Assembly: GCA_003229995.1 (NCBI GenBank)
Contig: QIGJ01000152.1
Span: 1 to 5,787, forward strand
Reading direction: 5' to 3'
From: Gammaproteobacteria bacterium
GTDB taxonomy: Bacteria > Pseudomonadota > Gammaproteobacteria > SZUA-152
DNA: 5,787 bases
Shown here: piece by piece, positions 5,015 to 5,787 of the stretch
How positions within the stretch are numbered: the stretch's first letter is position 1
Layout of the letters: each line of letters begins with the position of its first letter
Made by a program: the position numbers and the translations under genes
Notes under the pieces: model-generated
Told to the model about the DNA's origin: nothing
Seen by the model: the letters and a program-made list of their open reading frames with translations, nothing else
Database searches by the model: none

Positions 5015-5787
5015 ATGAATACAGAATATACATGCCCCAGTTGTAGCACAGGCAATATGCAGGTTTTTTACGAGCAAAAATCAGTGCCCTCAAACAGCTG
5101 CATATTGTTAGACAGTGCAAAAGCCGCTGTTGAGTATCCGCGTGGCGACATAGCACTTTGCTTTTGCCCCGAATGCGGATTTATCTCCAATATGGCATTT
5201 GACGCAAAACTGACCGAATACTCTGGGCGTTACGAAGAGACCCAGGGTTTTTCAGGCACCTTTAACAAATTCCATCACGCATTGGCAGAGCGGTTAATTG
5301 AGCGTTACGACCTGCACGACAAAGATGTTCTGGAAATTGGCTGTGGCAAAGGCGAATTCATTACACTGCTGAGTGAACTGGGAAACAATCGAGGCGTCGG
5401 GTTTGATCCTGGCTATCGTGCTGACCGCAACGCCAGTGAAAGCGCACAGAAAAATGTAAAATTCATCACTGATTTTTATTCAGAAAAATACAGCGATTAT
5501 CAGGCCGATTTTTTGTGCTGCAAAATGACACTGGAGCATATTCACCCAACCTCCGATTTTATCAACACCGTACGCCGCTCAATTGGTGACCGGGAAGACA
5601 CCATTGTATTTTTTCAGATACCGGAATCCACACGCATTTTACGCGACTGTGCATTTGAAGATATCTACTACGAGCATTGCTCCTATTTCTCCCCGGGATC
5701 ACTGGCAAGACTGTTTCGATCAAAAGGGTTTGATGTGATTAGCATCGAAACAGAATACGACGATCAGTACCTGACCATCGAAGCCAG
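5015..5787 (+). CDS. second zinc-binding SAM methyltransferase (3' end cut by window)
   Basis: The frame stays open from ATG 5015 to the window edge (257 codons plus 2 bases), so the C-terminus is missing. It shows C7/C10 (CPSC) and C51/C54 (CPEC), a probable zinc site, then SAM motif I VLEIGCGKGEFI (105-116) with acidic D131. EDIYYEHCSYFS (215-226) parallels the IYHEHLCYFS catalytic segment of the upstream methyltransferase and keeps its Glu and second His, while the first His is Tyr. It is therefore a likely sugar C-methyltransferase or close relative; whether the C-terminal GAxxKGxT domain is present cannot be seen. The ribosome binding site is weak. A 252-bp repeat-rich spacer separates it from the first methyltransferase, so it may be independently transcribed or modulated. 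Confidence 0.85.
   Translation, partial: MNTEYTCPSCSTGNMQVFYEQKSVPSNSCILLDSAKAAVEYPRGDIALCFCPECGFISNMAFDAKLTEYSGRYEETQGFSGTFNKFHHALAERLIERYDLHDKDVLEIGCGKGEFITLLSELGNNRGVGFDPGYRADRNASESAQKNVKFITDFYSEKYSDYQADFLCCKMTLEHIHPTSDFINTVRRSIGDREDTIVFFQIPESTRILRDCAFEDIYYEHCSYFSPGSLARLFRSKGFDVISIETEYDDQYLTIEA

Overview
The window looks like part of a surface-polysaccharide (O-antigen or exopolysaccharide) biosynthesis locus of a Gram-negative bacterium. A proteobacterium is most likely, because the RfbF protein is very close in motifs and length to the enterobacterial enzyme and the base composition is intermediate. No gene fixes the genus. All genes I accept are on the + strand.

Layout: (1) 1-75 may hold the last codons of an upstream gene. 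(2) 193-1146 encodes a family 2 glycosyltransferase; its start is uncertain and may lie at GTG 76. (3) 1147-1647 is a 501-bp gap without a convincing gene. It holds a promoter-like region with a palindrome and spaced repeats, small hairpins, a possible eroded insertion-sequence end, and an inverted repeat over a candidate -10 box just before the next gene. (4) 1648-4762 is a compact three-gene run: glucose-1-phosphate cytidylyltransferase (rfbF), an extended SDR-family NAD-dependent epimerase/reductase, and a zinc-binding sugar C-methyltransferase. (5) 4763-5014 is a repeat-rich spacer with a long hairpin, a perfect 12-bp tandem duplication, an 11-bp direct repeat and a REP-like palindrome. 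(6) 5015 to the window end is the 5' part of a second zinc-binding methyltransferase related in architecture to the first.

Inferred joint role: RfbF makes CDP-glucose, which would be dehydrated to a 4-keto-6-deoxy sugar, C-methylated by one or both methyltransferases, and reduced or epimerised by the SDR enzyme. The product would be a CDP-linked branched-chain (C-methyl) deoxyhexose that a glycosyltransferase, perhaps the one here, adds to a glycan. The CDP-glucose 4,6-dehydratase (RfbG) that this route needs is not in the window, and the SDR protein lacks the dehydratase active-site signature. I found no CRISPR array, tRNA, rRNA or intact mobile element, and no clearly new type of system. 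The most unusual material is the missing-step sugar pathway with two methyltransferases and the two structured intergenic regions.
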